Assembly (NCBI GenBank): GCA_013139935.1
Contig: WSZX01000002.1
Coordinates: forward strand, 1 to 5,755
Direction: 5' to 3'
DNA: 5,755 bases
Source of the DNA: Ardenticatenales bacterium
Lineage (GTDB): Bacteria > Chloroflexota > Anaerolineae > Promineifilales > UBA4811
The notes under the pieces were generated by a model that worked only from the letters and a program-made list of their open reading frames with translations, made no database searches and was not told where the DNA came from. The translations under genes were made by a program, and so were the position numbers. The first letter of the stretch is position 1; each line of letters opens with the position of its first letter. Shown in pieces: positions 5,628 to 5,755 of the stretch.

Positions 5628-5755
5628 CACCAGGGAAACGCTTCAAGGGAACAATAATCCCTGCCTCGCTTGGATTCTCATCCGGCCAGAGCAGGGGAAC
5701 GCGATCTACTGATGGTGATGGCGCCGTGCGGACACAGCGGGTCCGGTTGCAGCCG

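Larger units (their letters stand above)
4639..5755. other. Gene-poor region with decayed repeats
   Basis: About 1.1 kb in which I find no gene I can support. Several short open frames exist on both strands (for example 4738-5028 minus, 4995-5300 plus, 5087-5431 minus), but they overlap each other, lack convincing ribosome binding sites and show no family motif. The region holds short direct and inverted repeats listed separately, homopolymer G/C runs at 4706 and 5361, and repeat copy C. I see no tRNA, rRNA or CRISPR array. The last 45 bases read MVMAPCGHSGSGCS in one plus frame from 5712, but with no ribosome binding site. Confidence 0.6.

Noticed and set aside
5530..5754. Open minus-strand frame running off the right edge (about 75 codons)
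   Set aside because: Its later part is translated repeat copy C, and the same frame through copy A gives a similar antisense peptide. No family motif was seen in the first 35 codons. It could be the end of a gene outside the window but cannot be supported.
5712..5755. Possible plus-strand gene start with a GHSGSGCS sequence like a P-loop
   Set aside because: The Lys required for a Walker A motif is Cys here, there is no ribosome binding site at proper spacing, and only 14 codons are visible.

Overview
The window reads as a piece of a bacterial chromosome with moderately high GC. I think it comes from an environmental Chloroflexota (Anaerolineae-like) genome. The reasons are the Pro/Thr-rich linker after the lipobox of the solute-binding lipoprotein, the fusion of two solute-binding domains in one lipoprotein, and intergenic spacers full of degenerate repeats. 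No marker gene is present, so this assignment is an inference with modest confidence.

All three convincing genes lie on the minus strand. From right to left they are: (1) an 820-residue lipoprotein (2114-4576) with a family 3 solute-binding domain followed by a family 5 (peptide/dipeptide type) solute-binding domain; (2) a 155-residue hotdog-fold acyl-CoA thioesterase (1444-1911); (3) an MtaD-type amidohydrolase, 5'-methylthioadenosine/S-adenosylhomocysteine deaminase-like (1367 to beyond base 1). A good sigma70-type promoter (4611-4638) and a GGAGG ribosome binding site sit directly before the lipoprotein start. The gaps are 202 nt (lipoprotein to thioesterase) and 76 nt (thioesterase to amidohydrolase), so co-transcription is possible but not shown. 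No shared pathway is evident.

The most unusual feature is in the lipoprotein. Its family 5 domain is in the wrong order: the C-terminal three quarters (about residues 313-695) come first and the N-terminal quarter (about 703-820) comes last. The two pieces meet almost exactly, with no obvious overlap or gap, as in a circular permutation or an exact segment swap. The family 3 domain also appears to have lost the Arg and Asp that normally hold the alpha-carboxylate and alpha-amino groups of amino-acid ligands.

The second unusual feature is an interspersed repeat of about 87 bp in three copies: 1388-1475 (minus), 1943-2034 (plus) and 5532-5627 (plus). Two copies point outward on either side of the thioesterase gene, and one of them supplies its last codons and its stop.

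The right-hand 1.1 kb (4639-5755) has no gene I can support. It contains the promoter, an inverted pair of G-run/GTGTGC motifs at 4706 and 5367 with a third partial copy inside, short tandem and direct repeats, a set of overlapping hairpins, and repeat copy C. It looks like decayed intergenic or mobile DNA.
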